Assembly: GCA_003342895.1 (NCBI GenBank)
Contig: PTFA01000276.1
Coordinates: 1,211,799-1,275,798, forward strand
DNA: 64,000 nucleotides
Reading direction: 5' to 3'
Source: Casuarius casuarius
Lineage: Eukaryota > Chordata > Aves > Casuariiformes > Casuariidae
Shown: in pieces, positions 1-12,960 of the stretch
How the letters are laid out: every line of letters begins with the position of its first letter
How positions within the stretch are numbered: the stretch's first letter is position 1
Program-made: the position numbers and the translations under genes
The notes under the pieces: generated by a model
Seen by the model: the letters and a program-made list of their open reading frames with translations, nothing else
Told to the model about the DNA's origin: nothing
Database searches by the model: none

Positions 1-3000
1 CTCCCCTTTCATCCAAGAGGATCCTACCTCCTCCCCACAAGCTGTGGTCAGCCCTGCACAAAGAGAGAGCACAAGACGATCCTCATATAATTTACAATCA
101 AGCAAAGTAGTCCTAAATTTTTGTACAGCTGCTCACTACATACTCTGTCATTTCGTGTCAGCTAATTGCAAAACAAAATACAAGAAAAGAAATAAGATGC
201 ATCTCAAAACCTCTTGATTGACTAAATTAATTCTTGGCAAATGCTTGCAAACTATGCGGTCTTAGAAGGCCTGGAAGAATGATTGGTCAACAGATTTATT
301 GACAAGTCTGGGACAAGGACACCATACATAAGGGACACTGTGGCCAAAAGCATAAAGAGGCGTAGTAGAACGGTCAGTACATTATAGCAATACATAAGAA
401 AGACGGCATGAAAAGACACATAGGCAGATAAGTGTTGGTTTTGTTATTGTGCTGTTAAGGTAAGGACCAGGGTCTTTCCCAAGATATAATACAAGCAGGG
501 GCCTCAGTGAAGGGATTCAAAGAAGTAAGTGGATATATTGTAAAAACAACAGGCAAAGAAAGTGAACTTAGCAGCAGTGTATTGAATGAACCAGAGGAAA
601 GTCAGAAAGAGTTTGCAACTGTCAGGAAGAAATTGAAAGAGGCATAACAAAGATTTTAACAGGGCAAACTGCAGTCCCATTTTATAGCTTTAGTGGGTCA
701 AATGCAAAAAGCAAAGCTTTTATAATAGTTACTGCATCAGTTTTATAACATTACTTGCCCTCAGATCACTGCCCTTCCAGACTTAGGCCGAGTTCTGTCA
801 AGTTCTTTTCCTGTACTGCTTAGATTATTCTTCTAACGCTTTGATTCTGTGTATTTATGCAAAAGTCCACATTTGCAAAGAGCAGCTTTTCAAACATACT
901 GTTAGAGTGGGGTTAGCACCTGAGAAAATCACTAGATAGACTGACAGCTCTGGCAAATGCAGGCTGCTCCAAATAATACAGTTCCGCTACTGGCAACAGC
1001 AGTGCACTGCTTCCTCCTCTGCATCGTAAACGTGCATCAGGCCTGACCTGGAAGAAACACTTCTTTGGATGAATAAGTCTCCATGCTTATTTAGTTCTTG
1101 CCCTCCCTGTTGAGACTGCCAACAGCATTGCCAATTAGTGCCAATCCTGAAAGCAAATTGTAATATGAATAGGCCTTTCGATTTTTAATTCCAGACTTTT
1201 GCACTGGTGGTGTATAAATGTTTCATTAGCACACTCTTTTCTGTAAGAGGTGGTTCATTCAGGCTACTTCTATTTCTGCTTTACTTCCAGAAAAAGAGCT
1301 GTCTACATGAAGTACTAGCAGAAAGTGGGCAAACCGGAGGATGCGCTTTCTGTGTCCTCCTCCCAGCTCTAGCAGTAAGCCCTGGAATCTGAACCCTTTC
1401 CTCGGGAGCCTGGCCCTACTGAAAAACCATGTTACAGTGACATAGAGACCAACGTAAGTTTTCATCTGATGTACTTATCCCTACATTTTCTCTCTCTAGC
1501 AATATCCAAGATGAGGAATTCAAAGGCCTTTATCAGGAAAGGTACAACCCATTGGCATCAGCGGGAGGAATACATACCAACGCCAGCCACAGCGGTAGGT
1601 TTGTAGCAGGTAGGACAACACATAGTGCAACTCTCATCCCTGGGCTGGGACAGCACCGCTGAAGCTGCTTCAGTACCAGTAGTGGTACCTGCAGCACAGT
1701 TTGGAAGTCTTTCCTTCCCATATATGAGAGTATCCTTAGGTTTTAGGACAGAATGAATTTTCTGCTTCAGAGTGAACAGAACCCACTTCATCTCTTCCCA
1801 AGGGAATCAATTCTCTCCGAGTCTCTCTCTCCAGCAAAGAGCCTTTCGACAAAGAATGTGAAGCACACTGTACTTTCCATAGCACTTGCAGAGCAAGAAG
1901 CAAGGGCATTTGAACATCCTGATTAGCTTCAGATCATCTCAAGAGGCATTCACAGGCCAGTCATGTTATGCTGTAAATCCTACCAACAACAGGTACATGC
2001 CTAAACACAAAAATCCCATTCAAGTCAGTGGAACACATAATAAAACTGGAAAAAATATATCATATATTAACTTGCTATGTAAGGTATCTCTGCCAGGAGA
2101 GGTTAACTAGCTAGCGTAGGCCTCCACCTGCTACAGGTGCTTTTATCAAGTCCAAATAGTGCTACCAGTTTGTTAGCTAGAGAGTTTGTGATCAGGACTA
2201 AACAGCGTAATTGCTAGAGACACTTCCCCTGATTACTGGTACTTGAGGAACTGCATGAGCGAGGATCAGTTTCAGGAGAACTGCAGAAAATCATGCTCAG
2301 AGGAAACCTCTGGCAAATGTTTACACTCTGACATTTACATTTCTGACACCTTCAGGGTAAAAGACAAGAATTTTGCCCAACAGAATATACCCATTTATCC
2401 CCTTTTTATGTCTCCCTGAAGGCACTGCAGTGGGGTTACACCACAGTGACTAAACATCAGAAATCCCTGCTCTCAGTTTCAGGTGAATTCAGGGAGGCTG
2501 TCAGCCTTGCGTGCAGGCAGGGACCAACATAAGTGATACCATCTTAATTTGACTTCAGACACAGAAAGGCACTGGCAGAGCACTCTAGAGTTTCTGCACG
2601 TTTTGCTGACAGAGGTGCTAGGTTTATTGATGAATAACTCTGGAGCAGGGAGTCTTCCACAAACTCCCCCTCTCCTCCACGACATCTGGGTAGCAGAGGC
2701 GTACAGCGATGCGCCAACGGCAGGGAAGAGCAGCGGGTGCTTGGCACCGACCCGTTACCAACTGGTCTGTGAGGAGGCGTACGACGGGGGGTTACTCAGC
2801 CTAAGAGCCCTGTTCCCAAATGCACATTCTGTTGTGTTATGCCTGGGTTTTATCCAAAATTCAATGTTATGACTCTCATAAAGTAACTGAAAAGTCATTG
2901 TTTCTCACAACACATTTTAACAAATGTTCCTGTTCACTGTTCCTTCACAGTGCCATAACTAGAAAAGTAGGAAGAAGATGATTTCTTGTTTTACCACGCA

Positions 3001-4140
3001 ACATCCTCGTGTCCAGTCGTGAGCGCTTAAAAAGAACAGACAGACAGGAGGAGATGGTCCAGGTCCAGGAAGGAAATCAGAGATAACCAAAACGTGTGGT
3101 GCAGATAGAGTAGGGAGAGGAGAGGAGCTCTTGAGACCCTTCCCGCACCACGGCTACGTAGCCAGACTCATGGTCTAGCTGAGAGGTGTAATCAGCTATG
3201 GATTGCTAAATATCATCTAGACCTGCCTGGATGCATCTTGTGGTACATTTTGGTCACTATTTTTAGCATTGCAAAACCATGTTTTAATCTTTACCTTGAT
3301 TGATAGAAAAAAGTAAACCTAATTTACACCTAAATCTTGTCTAATAATGCACCTGTTCCTTGAGAAGTGATGGATTTTCCAGGCTCCAGGGGGTGATGGA
3401 CTTTCCTGACCAGGTTTAGCAGTCCTCAGGTGTCTACAAAGCATCCCTTCCTTAAATTTCAAGGCATAGTTGAAGGCTTTAGTATGGAATGCTAAGTCTG
3501 TGGAGAGAAATCTGCCTCAGCAAATGTTAGCCAGAGCCTCTTTGAAAAACAACAGGCAAGTGGGGAGCGAACATGAGACCCAGCAATCGCCCTGAATTGT
3601 CAAACCCTCCACAGCTCCATGGCAACAACTGAGGCAGGAACAGGTTTGAGGCAGCCCACGAGGTTTCTCGAAGCTCTGCCTGCCCTCATCCCAAGCCTCA
3701 CAGTTCCTAATTAGAGCAGGCACAGCATTTGGGGAAAGCTGTGATTTTCTCTGAGAAATCAGCCATTGTGTGGGAGCCCTAAAAATGGAGCCGCAGTATG
3801 TACAGGCTATAGTCTTGCTTGCTCAGACATTCTTACTCACAGAGAGAATAAACACTAAGTGCACGTTCCACATGCAAATACGATGAATAATCTGAGTTTC
3901 AGGCTGTTCTGCTCTCTCTTATGGCCCATAAATAGGGCAATCTTCTCCCAAACTCAAAATCCCATGATGCTAAAGCTGGGGAGGCATTACATGCTTAAGT
4001 AGATGCATTCAATTTTTAGTGTAAAGTAAAATATTTAAAATCAAATCTGTCCTTGCTCAGTCTACCAGAATTAGGAAAGAGTTTTGATTTTCTTTCAAAG
4101 TATCACTTTACATTTTTTTGCCATAATATTTTAACAGCAA
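1..4140. other. Unannotated non-coding DNA
   Basis: No gene is recognised. The longest open frame is 107 codons (2549-2872, plus strand); it resembles no family I know and has no supporting splice or promoter context. Composition is moderate, with small GC-richer patches near 2640-2800 and 3120-3170. I see no tRNA, satellite or clear transposon in this stretch. Very old, unrecognisable repeats cannot be excluded by eye. Confidence 0.6.
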
Positions 4141-4182
4141 AAATGACGTCTTTGTGGCCTACTTCCTATTTTCAAAGTAAAA

Positions 4183-4207
4183 CCATATGGGATAGGGTCC
4201 CATATGG
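4183..4207. repeat. Short perfect inverted repeat (hairpin)
   Basis: CCATATGGG at 4183-4191 is exactly reverse-complemented by CCCATATGG at 4199-4207, leaving a 7-base loop. Each arm contains the self-complementary word CCATATGG. A run of related words (CCTATGGGATATAGGG) follows directly. No function is known to me; it may be a local sequence-slippage product. Confidence 0.6.
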
Positions 4208-4233
4208 AACCTATGGGATATAGGGATTTAGGG

Positions 4234-4246
4234 TTTTTTTTTTTTT
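4234..4246. repeat. Poly-T tract
   Basis: Thirteen consecutive T residues follow TTTAGGG. If a retroposed copy lay on the minus strand this could be the remains of its poly-A tail, but I recognise no element next to it. Confidence 0.7.
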
Positions 4247-5936
4247 AGTTGGCTATGTTTGTGTCCCACCGTATAATAAAACTGCATTCTGCCTTACCAG
4301 GGAGTGTCTGAGTAGGGAGGGACTTAATTATTGTAACTGTCATTCTTGCTATGGTATAAACATTTTTGTGAGAGGAAGGTTTTCTAAAGATGACTGAATT
4401 CTCAGTTTACCTTATCTCCTGTTCCAGTCAAGAGGGATGCTTGGTTTCCAGATCTCATGTACCTTTGCCTGGGCTTTATGCATAGCATGAAATAAGGATA
4501 AGTAATAACTCAGTGGATTCTAGATTAAAATTTGGTCCTTATTTTACCTGTGGCTAGATATTAATTATATCAGTAGTACTCTGAAAGCACTGGTGTATTT
4601 TACCAAAAATATTACCTAACATGTACATTTTTCAACTTTTATTCTATGTTGTGTTTGCCTGAGTGGTAGTTTCATACCAAGACAGTTAGGTCTAAAAATG
4701 AGTATTTTAAAGTAGTACAAAGCTAACTCTTGGGAGCTGAAGTTGACAAATCCGTATTCTTATTGCCAAAATTTCAATCCTATTTATACCAGTAACTGCC
4801 AGTTTAAAAGGAAAACTCTAATTAGTAGGGATGTAGGAAACTCTCAACTTATCCAAACATTGCATTTTGGAAATTCAGACATTCCATTTTTACATTCCAG
4901 GTTACAAGGTCAACACTTAAAAAAGTAAATGCTTCAAGTCAGATTCTTGAATACATACAAAGAATCCTTAAAGATGCTTGCAAATCCTCTGAAAGCAGGT
5001 TGCTTTTATTTAGGAAGCTAATTTGAGAAAGCTAACTGAAAATCTTGGTCATTGTTGCTCATTTGGGCAATATGGATTGGGGAAATGATTAAGGGCAAGT
5101 ACCAGATGGCTTCCTAGCAAGGAGACCGTTTTAGATTCTGGAAACCCACCCAAACTGTCAAATGTACTAAGGAAACAACTTTTTCTCTCAGGCAAAAATG
5201 AGTAAGAGTAAGTAGAAGAAGTAAGAGCTTCAAAATGAGATAAATAATAATAAAACCCCCTCATTCTGAAATAATGCAAGATATTTATGTATAAATGAAT
5301 TTTTCTATAGTTAATTTCATAATTCAGCAGTTTTGATGATAATAGCATAGAGCAAATTTGCACCTTCTAAATGTGTTATTCTCTCTCTTTTCTTTTCTCA
5401 GCAACTCTAAATATTGGGATTTGTGCTCAAATAATCTTTGCTTTTGTGACATCTCATTTTTCTAGCCTGTTTGTGGCAACAAAGTAATAAATTTGAAGTG
5501 CTGAAATACACTTGTCTTCATTTATTAAGTGTAGACAGACTCTGCTCCTCCAGTGATAGTTTTTCTCTGTTGTAACTAATGAGTATGATAAGGGATGCAC
5601 TGATTCCAAGACCTCAGAGATGTGGCAAAAATATTCAAATTGAAAAATACAATTGCATACATTAATAAAAAGGTTGCCTGTATGAATTACTTTTTCAGCC
5701 TAAGTCTTCCCAACACAAACTTAAACAACTTGAGAAGTATATAAAAATTAAGGACATATATTAAAAGAATGATACACACTCCATACTAAATTGAAATCTG
5801 GTAATGATGATGTCCCATACTTTCAGTATTATAAGAGTCTGTCTTGGGTTGCTGATAATTATGCAAAATTTCAACCATTCAAACTAAAGTTTTCCATGAT
5901 GAGAATTGAGCTGAGGCTGTGATCAGCCAGGGTTTA

Positions 5937-5951
5937 TTGTTGTTGTTGTTG
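5937..5951. repeat. (TTG)5 microsatellite
   Basis: Five perfect TTG units are followed by an imperfect TTATTG. It is short and probably of low polymorphism. Confidence 0.75.
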
Positions 5952-6294
5952 TTATTGCTTTTTCATCTGGGAAATTTTCAGCCAAAACAATTCAGCCATT
6001 TCCAAGAACAAAGAGGAAATATGCTGTATAACCACTATAAAAAATCTCACAGCCATACAATACAAAGATTCAGTCCTTTTATGCTTTAGAAGCAGAATCA
6101 GAATTTGGTAGGAGGATCACCTTGGTGCCAGTGATTCTACCATCCCTATGGGAACGTAGCCAAACGTCACCATAGACTTATCTTAGTTCATACCTGCCCA
6201 GTAGAAACATCTTTGTGCATGTCAGGTAAATCTAGATCATCTCTCCTGTGCTTTCATTGTCTTTGCTACTGAATCCCACGTAGTATGGAGGAGA

Positions 6295-6615
6295 AAAGGG
6301 AAATGGTTTCACTTGAATGTCAAGGGCATGGAGATCCAAACTAGAGGGAAGTGAAAGAAGGGGCAGGAGCACAGCAGGAGGACAAAGACAAGAGCTAGGA
6401 AGGCTGGAGGTAAGACACAGGGGATAGGAAGGAGAGGAGTAAAAGGTGGGTCAGAGCAAGAACTTGGAAGGAAGCAGGAGCGTGACAGGTGCAATGAATA
6501 GGTGCAGAAACTGTTCGAAGGAAAAAGAGCAGGATCTCAAGAAAGAAGGAAGAGGCACGTGGGAGCCAAAGTGGTGTAGGCCAAAGGAGACAGGGACAGG
6601 GGAGCCTACAAGCCC
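6295..6615 (+). repeat. Purine-rich (G/A) low-complexity block
   Basis: The plus strand is dominated by A and G for roughly 300 bases, with many GGAAGG, GGAGGA and AGAGGAG words and few pyrimidine runs. Open frames on the minus strand here (6309-6494, 6451-6654) are rich in Ser, Pro, Leu and Phe purely because of this skew, so I do not treat them as coding. Such blocks can arise by decay of GA-rich simple repeats. Confidence 0.55.
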
Positions 6616-8446
6616 TTGGGCATAATCTGCACTAGCATCTGCAGGTGATCCCAAAATCTCAAACTTGCTGTTTTTGTTTCTGTCAAAGAATTAGCTGCAA
6701 AACCTTTGGGTAAGGAGTACATTTCTTCCCTGCTAGGGGTTCATTCACATAAAAGGTAACAGGCTCCTACTGCTTCCAGTTACTGTATGAACTCAAGCGG
6801 GTGAGGACCACATCAGGGAGCCTGATGACATTCAAACTAGTTCAACAAGCAGCCATTGAGATAGAAGTTAAAAAAGGGAAAACCAATGGATTTACGGGGG
6901 GTTGTTTGGTTTGGTTTTCTACAATACAATCATATAAAAGAACAGTATGGCTGCACAGTTAAGCACCCAAATTTAGGAAATGTCAGAATGAAGGTTGCCC
7001 CGGTAACCTAGCTTGGAGGCACACTGCCTCTGCCACTATGCGTGTGCTTTATGATGGTCTTTAACGACACGTTCAACGTAACAGCCTTTTCAGAAAGTCT
7101 GCCCCACTCAATGCACAGAGAGACGATAATCCAGGAATTAATTGGACTTAGGTAGGGAATGAGACAATCACTTAGATGGCTCTTCTCTTAGTTGCAACAG
7201 AAGCTGGAAAATGTGTACTGAATGATAAGGGAACTGCAAAACGGACTACTATTGAAAGAGAAAGAATGTATTGAAGCTGTCTAATGAAAAGTGTTAAAGC
7301 TGGGCAAGGAGTGAAATTGTAGAGAAGGAAAAGAATAGAAATTCCCATGAAACAATTAAAATGTGGATATCTTTTGCTTTGTTACTTAACTGTTTCGCAT
7401 TACTTAAACTGTAAAAATCAAATCACTTTACTACAATGCTGCTATTTTGAAACAACTCGAATATAACTTTAAAAAAATACAAAGAAACAAAATCTTTGCA
7501 AAATTAAAAATTGAACCAGACTATCCTGGAACAATATCAGAACATTCGTCCTTTTTTTCCCAGGGCAAAGTTTAATTTCAATCAATATTGCTAAAAAGAA
7601 ATCAAATGGGAAAAATCCACTGGAAAATTTTAAATGAGCCTACCGAGCACTTTGAAAAATTGGCCTGTCGCATCTCTTCATCAAAACTCTCAAAATCACT
7701 GCATCTCTAGCGGTTGAAATTCCAGTTCCCCTGAATAAAGACAAAGCCAACTTCACTCACAGAACTGTTGCAATAAGAAATTAATTCATTTATGAAACTT
7801 TTGTATTACAGCAATGAATGTCACAGAAAACTCCAGGCAAAAATTAATAATTCTGTATTCATTGTAAGGATTGGGTTTTATGAGGTGTGTCAGGTCTGAG
7901 GTCATCCATGAGGCAAGGGGATATAAAGAACTCTAAAAAAGATGCCCACTCAGCAAGCACTGAACATGCAACTTATAACATGAGTCTACTTTTTAATACT
8001 ACCATGATGCATATGCATATGATATTTTACAATTACCAAGGAACCTTGATTCTGACCTATTCCGAATTCAGTAGCTGACTTACCTGTTTTAATGTCCTTT
8101 TATCATTGTAGGTATATAGCAATATATACTGAAGCAAACTTATGAGATGCTAAGGTGAGTAAACTGTCTTAGCTAGTCCCTTAAAAAGAAAACAAGCAAT
8201 TCTTTCCAACAAGGCAATCAACAATCAAATGAAAAGAGGTTCAATGGCTTCTTAGCTATATATTAAAAGCAGTTTAAAGGCTCTTTCAATAGCTGCACTT
8301 TTCTGCTTTCAAAAAGAATGTTTTCAAGTTTTCAAAACCATTCATAATCATTTTGATAAATTACATTTTTTCTGTCATTGCCATGCATTTAATGTGATAA
8401 TTAGAACTGTTAGCAAATATAGGGGAACTTTATAAGGATTTTGAAT
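6616..8446. other. Unannotated non-coding DNA
   Basis: No gene, RNA or clear mobile element is recognised. Open frames stay at or below 63 codons. The interval 7300-7650 is especially A+T-rich. Confidence 0.6.
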
Positions 8447-8524
8447 CATGCTAACACAGCTCCAGGTCCTGATGGATTTAGTAATGACTTCTACAATGAG
8501 ATTTTAGACAAATCAAACAATTAA
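8447..8524 (+). mobile_element. Tiny L1-type LINE reverse transcriptase fossil
   Basis: Reading from 8447 in frame gives a short peptide containing APGPDGFSNDFY and then a stop at 8522. This resembles the stretch at the start of the L1/Tx1-group reverse transcriptase domain, where GPDGF followed by a short acidic/aromatic FY motif is conserved. The CR1 family, which supplies most LINEs in birds, has a different continuation after GPD. Flanking sequence is too decayed to extend the match with confidence, and a run of 11 A (8540-8550) follows. This could be a chance peptide; nucleotide and protein homology searches are needed. Confidence 0.4.
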
Positions 8525-8945
8525 ATGTTTGATCTAGTTAAAAAAAAAAAGATATCTTCAATGACATAAAAGCGAAAGAAGACTTGGAAAGGATAATATG
8601 TATGTATCTCTCAACTCTGTGTCATGATAATTTGCTGAATGAAAAATTTACCCAAACCACATCATAAGATATTTTTCAGTTCCAGTGGTCTGGTAGATTT
8701 TAGGGAGTTAACAATAATAAGTTCTCTTATCCCTGCAGCATTTTATTCTGAATCCAGGAGGGTCAGAACCATAATTATTTTCCACAGGGAAATTACTCTG
8801 CTATTAATCCACCATAATATTTTATGTAGCATGGTTAATGCAAACACCCTATAGTGTTGTATAACTAAAGCAGAATTCATTAAATGAACACCAACTTGAA
8901 ATGAGGTAAGTAAAGTAAAATAATCCTTTAACTTTTCTAACATGT
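8525..8945. other. Unannotated A+T-rich DNA next to the LINE fossil
   Basis: An 11-A run lies at 8540-8550. Two overlapping frames (8639-8854 plus, 8743-8943 minus) are short and unrecognised. The interval may contain further decayed parts of the LINE at 8447-8524, but I could not find the later reverse transcriptase motifs. Confidence 0.5.
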
Positions 8946-9115
8946 CGAAAACAGAGGTCAGAAAGGGGACCCCAGGCTTGCTGGCAGTGGAGAGCGTCTA
9001 ACCTTTACTGACCGGGAACGGCTGAGCGCAGGCGAGGGTTTCCGCCTGGGGACCAACGCAGCAGGAGCCCAGCCCGGCCAGCACGGATACCCCACCTCTG
9101 TCTCCTGCGACAAGT
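8946..9115. other. Small GC-rich, CpG-containing islet
   Basis: About 170 bases stand out from A+T-rich flanks, with 11 CpG dinucleotides by my count and several Gly/Pro/Ala-type codons in every frame. It is too small for a classical CpG island. It could be a small regulatory element, an unrecognised exon or a GC-rich insertion. No open frame of note covers it. Confidence 0.45.
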
Positions 9116-12100
9116 CCCAGGGGAACACAAGGAAGCGACATACACACGTGGGTATGTCTGTGGTGACCAGCTCCTAGTAATATGAACTACTGAAGACTAA
9201 CAGCAGTACTTCAATATTTCTATAAAAAATAAATATATTGTCAATGCGTAATCAATGTTGCTAGTTACAAAATAATTCCTTTTGGTGGTGCAATAATTTT
9301 TTATGTTATAAATGTTCTTTTAACAAACAGAAAATTTACCCAGATTTTTAGTTGGGTAAATACATTAAAGTATATGTAGTTATCATTTGCCTAACTTGAA
9401 ATAATTGCTAAATTTTGACTTGCCAACTATTTTGGTTATTGAAATGAGCCAATATTTAAAAACCATAAACATCAAGAGATTTGGACATGCTTGTAGCTTG
9501 TCTTTTTTATATTTCATAGACAGTATGTATGTTTAAATAATAATGTATGTTTTCGGACACAATTCAGTTCTGAATACTGTAAAATGTATATATTAGACCA
9601 GTGATTCTAAAGTACACAATGTCATATCACAGAAAGGAATAGTGGGGCTTTTAAAACACAAAACTTAAACAAATCACGTTATGACTTACTACTGCCACAG
9701 AACCCAGTTGACTAAGGAGGTTTCTATAAAGAAATACGACTAAATATGACAGGTCAAAGAGCACAAGTCCAGGAGAGGGGTGGAAGACAGTCAGCTGTAT
9801 GGAAACAAATGCCCCTTCCTTCAGCCGGCGATCAGGTGCCAGTGCCTCAGAGAAGAACGTGGTTTATTCTGTGCATTTCCAAATAGCTACGTCCAAGCTG
9901 AGTGCCAGGCTTCAGGGTCTCAGTTCTCCAACCACCCAGATGGGAACTTAGATGACAGCACTGCAGCTTCTTTTTGGATCAGGTACCCAGGACTGCTTCC
10001 AGCACAAAACCACCACAGGTCTCTGAAGTGTGGAAAAAACAAGGGTGTACACAGTGATCTCACCCAAATATACAGCTGGGACACAGCCAGGGTGCATAGC
10101 TGGGCCTGAGAACTAGGAACTGCTACCAGCTCCCACAGTTTAGACTTAGCCTTAATATCACAGCTACACCTGAGTGCCTCCATTGGTCTGTTACCACCCA
10201 AATCGCCCTGCAATATGAGACAGATAGAGGAGAGGCTAGCATGATCTTTGGAAAGAGTGGACAGTTCAAGCTTCCTGCAATATTAAGTTATTAAAAAAAA
10301 TATAAAAACTGTAATTGTAAATATGTTGCATATAATATGTACAATGGCATAAATGCATGCACATGTGTCATAAAGCTTTATAAAGTTTATAAACTTTCTT
10401 CATTTATTTCTTGCTTGGTCCTGTGCACGTCTCAATGTTGCAAAGCAGAAGGTGGGAGAATCAGTCATTTCTCTTCTCCTAGAAAAGGCCTTAAGGAGCA
10501 GATCTGGCTCTCCTCACGAGCTAGAAAGAGGAGGAGAAGTACTGTGTTGTACTTATGAAGCTAAATCTCTTCAGTTAATTTTCGTACAAACTTGCAGCGA
10601 TACATAGAGTAGTTCAAGACAGACCATGTCAAAATCAGAGTGGTTTTTTCATGTCTGACTTACTCATGTGTAAAACAGTATATTTTGGCATCATTTCTAT
10701 GGTAGAAGGCCAAATGGTTGTCAGAAATCTTATATATGCATACACAATCGTTTAAGAAATGTTGATACAGCCACTCAGTATGCTTAAAAATCATCAGTTT
10801 CTGTGTTTGTACCAAGAAAGTAGTTACAAACATAACGCAGGAGTCAAAAAAAGTAGAAGAGACAGAACAAGGAGGGAGAGGGAAAAAGGCTGAGACTAGA
10901 GAATCTTCTGAATTCCCACATTTGTAGACCATTCCTGGCTGTTGTTTCTTTCTTTTTTACCACCAGGCCACAACTCCATCTGGACCATCAGGGGACACAT
11001 GACCCACTAGAAAGTAACGTGACTGTAAACCTGCTTATTTTCAAGGACTCAGGTGTTTGGAGCATCAAGTGTTTTTTCTAATTGTTCAAACAGGTGTCAA
11101 GACATTTACTTCCTGGCAACCTCTGTTTCTATCTACCTTTCCTTGTGGATAAGCAAAGTCAGGCAAAAATACAGCAAACCCCAGAGCTCCCCTGAGGCGT
11201 TTCCCTGCAGAGAAGCAGGGACGGCCTCTCTAGCTGTGTCTCCTTGTGTCGTGGAAGGGCTGAGAACCGGAACAAAGGTCTAAGAGCCAAACGCCGCAGC
11301 AGCAGGCTTGAGCAGCCATCCAGCTTTGCATTTCAGCAGGCTGATTTACAAAAATATGAGCGATTCCTGCGAGCACTTCACAACCTCAGGGCACCCTGGA
11401 GGCAGATCTCTGCCAGCCAGAAGTAAACTGATTCAGCGGGTAACAGACAGTGCATAACACTTTCCTTCATAACTGAACGCCCCAAGGAACCCTCAGCTGA
11501 AGGCTAGGAGTCACAGTGGTATCAAAGCAATATTTTTAACACTATTAACTTTAACACTACTAATGACTGAGAGAAAACAAAGAGTGAAGGCTCACAGTTG
11601 TCATGTTATTTCATAGTGAAAACTGCATAGCAACATCTCAGTTTTAAACTGTGATCTTCTCTTAGCATAAGGGCCTTGCCACCTGGTATTTATGGCAGAC
11701 TCCTCCTCAAGTGAAAGGCACTTGCACATCCGACCTAGCTAAAATGAACAGCACTGAACCCAAAGAAAGAAATTTACTTATTTTCCAGCAACATTCGGTT
11801 CTTTTAACAAGCAGGATTTCTCTAGGCCATGCAGATCGGAAAGCATTCCTCTGCAGAACAGCTTTGCTAACCAGTGGCAGCACTGTTCCTCTTGTGTGCA
11901 TGCGGCAAGCATGGAGCGAGAAAAAAATAAAATGTGACTGCCTTCTGCCTGTTGCCATTCGTATTTTGAGAAACATATAGCGCTGAATTGTCTGTCTCTT
12001 CCAAATACGTCCTACAGTTGCATCCACAGAAACCCAGAAATTATCACACAAATCGTGCCAGTTTCTATTCTCTTTCCTTCAGTAATAACAGTTTTCCAGG

Positions 12101-12589
12101 CAAGGGCTTCTGAGTCAAACTTATTTACATCCAAGCACAACTGTGACTCTGCTTGGCTTTGTTATTTTAGAAACGGCCCTTTCTCCATTGAGGTTCATAT
12201 AATTTTATGTTGTTTTTCTTCAACAAGAGCAGATGTAACCAGTAAAATTGTTTTGACTCACACTTTGAGTTTGCAGCTCTTTGTGATGTACGAACAGGAC
12301 TGACTTGATCAGAGCGCGTGACATTCTAGCCAGCTCCATGCTTAACACAGTGATGAGATTTCATTTTTGTTTCACTATGTCTAGGCCTGCAGGAAGAATC
12401 TGAGGGCCCTTTCCAGGTACTTTGGTTTAAAACCATTTAGAAATAAGTGCTGTGCATTAAAGAGACTGTATAGAAGGGAAGAGGAGTAGGCTGCTTTATG
12501 GAGAAAGGCTTGTTCAAAAATCTTTCTATTTTAAGCTGGAAAAGTATACTTTTTACCACAATTTCATGGCTCTTTTGAGTTATTGCTAT
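9116..12589. other. Unannotated non-coding DNA
   Basis: The interval 9190-9620 is strongly A+T-rich. Overlapping frames on both strands at 9780-10213 (109 codons plus, 97 codons minus) and 11707-12051 (114 codons minus, 89 codons plus) reflect balanced base composition and no recognised protein. I see no transposon match. Confidence 0.55.
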
Positions 12590-12960
12590 GGCTATTATTC
12601 ATTTCACCAGCATTACTGGTATAAATGGCGCTTTTATCGTACTATGATGTGGCATCCTGTATAATGCAAGACACCTAGCAGCGGTTTAAAGGGCAGACAA
12701 CAGAGCAGAGACAAGTGAAATACTACAAGATTTTGAGCTATTCTTTATGTGCTGGATGCTAGTCAATGGAAAGGCTTACGAGGTCTTTGGATCAGGTCAC
12801 TGAAGCGCGCATGTCTTTCTAGTTCGCTTTTTATTTATGAGAGTCATTTTTAGCTCTAATAAGTCATTTGTATGTTTTGACAGTGCTAGTGTGAAAGAGT
12901 AACAACTGGGAAAAGAGCAGAGTGGCTTTATTCAATAATATATTTCAACATTTGCTGCAA
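12590..12960. promoter_or_regulatory. Possible non-coding regulatory element (weak)
   Basis: This interval lacks repeat signatures and is dense in short words typical of conserved vertebrate non-coding elements, such as TTTTATCG, TTTTATTTATGAG, AATAAGTCATTTG and TTTTGACAG, without long open frames. This is an impression from motif texture only; a multi-species alignment would decide it. Confidence 0.2.

Larger units (their letters stand above)
4141..6294. other. A+T-rich non-coding DNA with simple repeats
   Basis: This stretch has no recognisable gene; the longest frame is 104 codons (5049-5363, minus) and looks like chance. It holds a short perfect hairpin at 4183-4207, a run of 13 T at 4234-4246 and a (TTG)5 tract at 5937-5951. 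A partial cyclic-AMP-response-like word (TGACGTCT) sits at 4144-4151. Nothing ties these together. Confidence 0.6.

Noticed and set aside
4183..4207. CCATATGG considered as an SRF CArG box
   Set aside because: A CArG box needs six A/T bases between CC and GG; here there are four.
6309..6654. Ser/Pro/Phe-rich minus-strand frames
   Set aside because: Explained by the purine-rich composition of the opposite strand.
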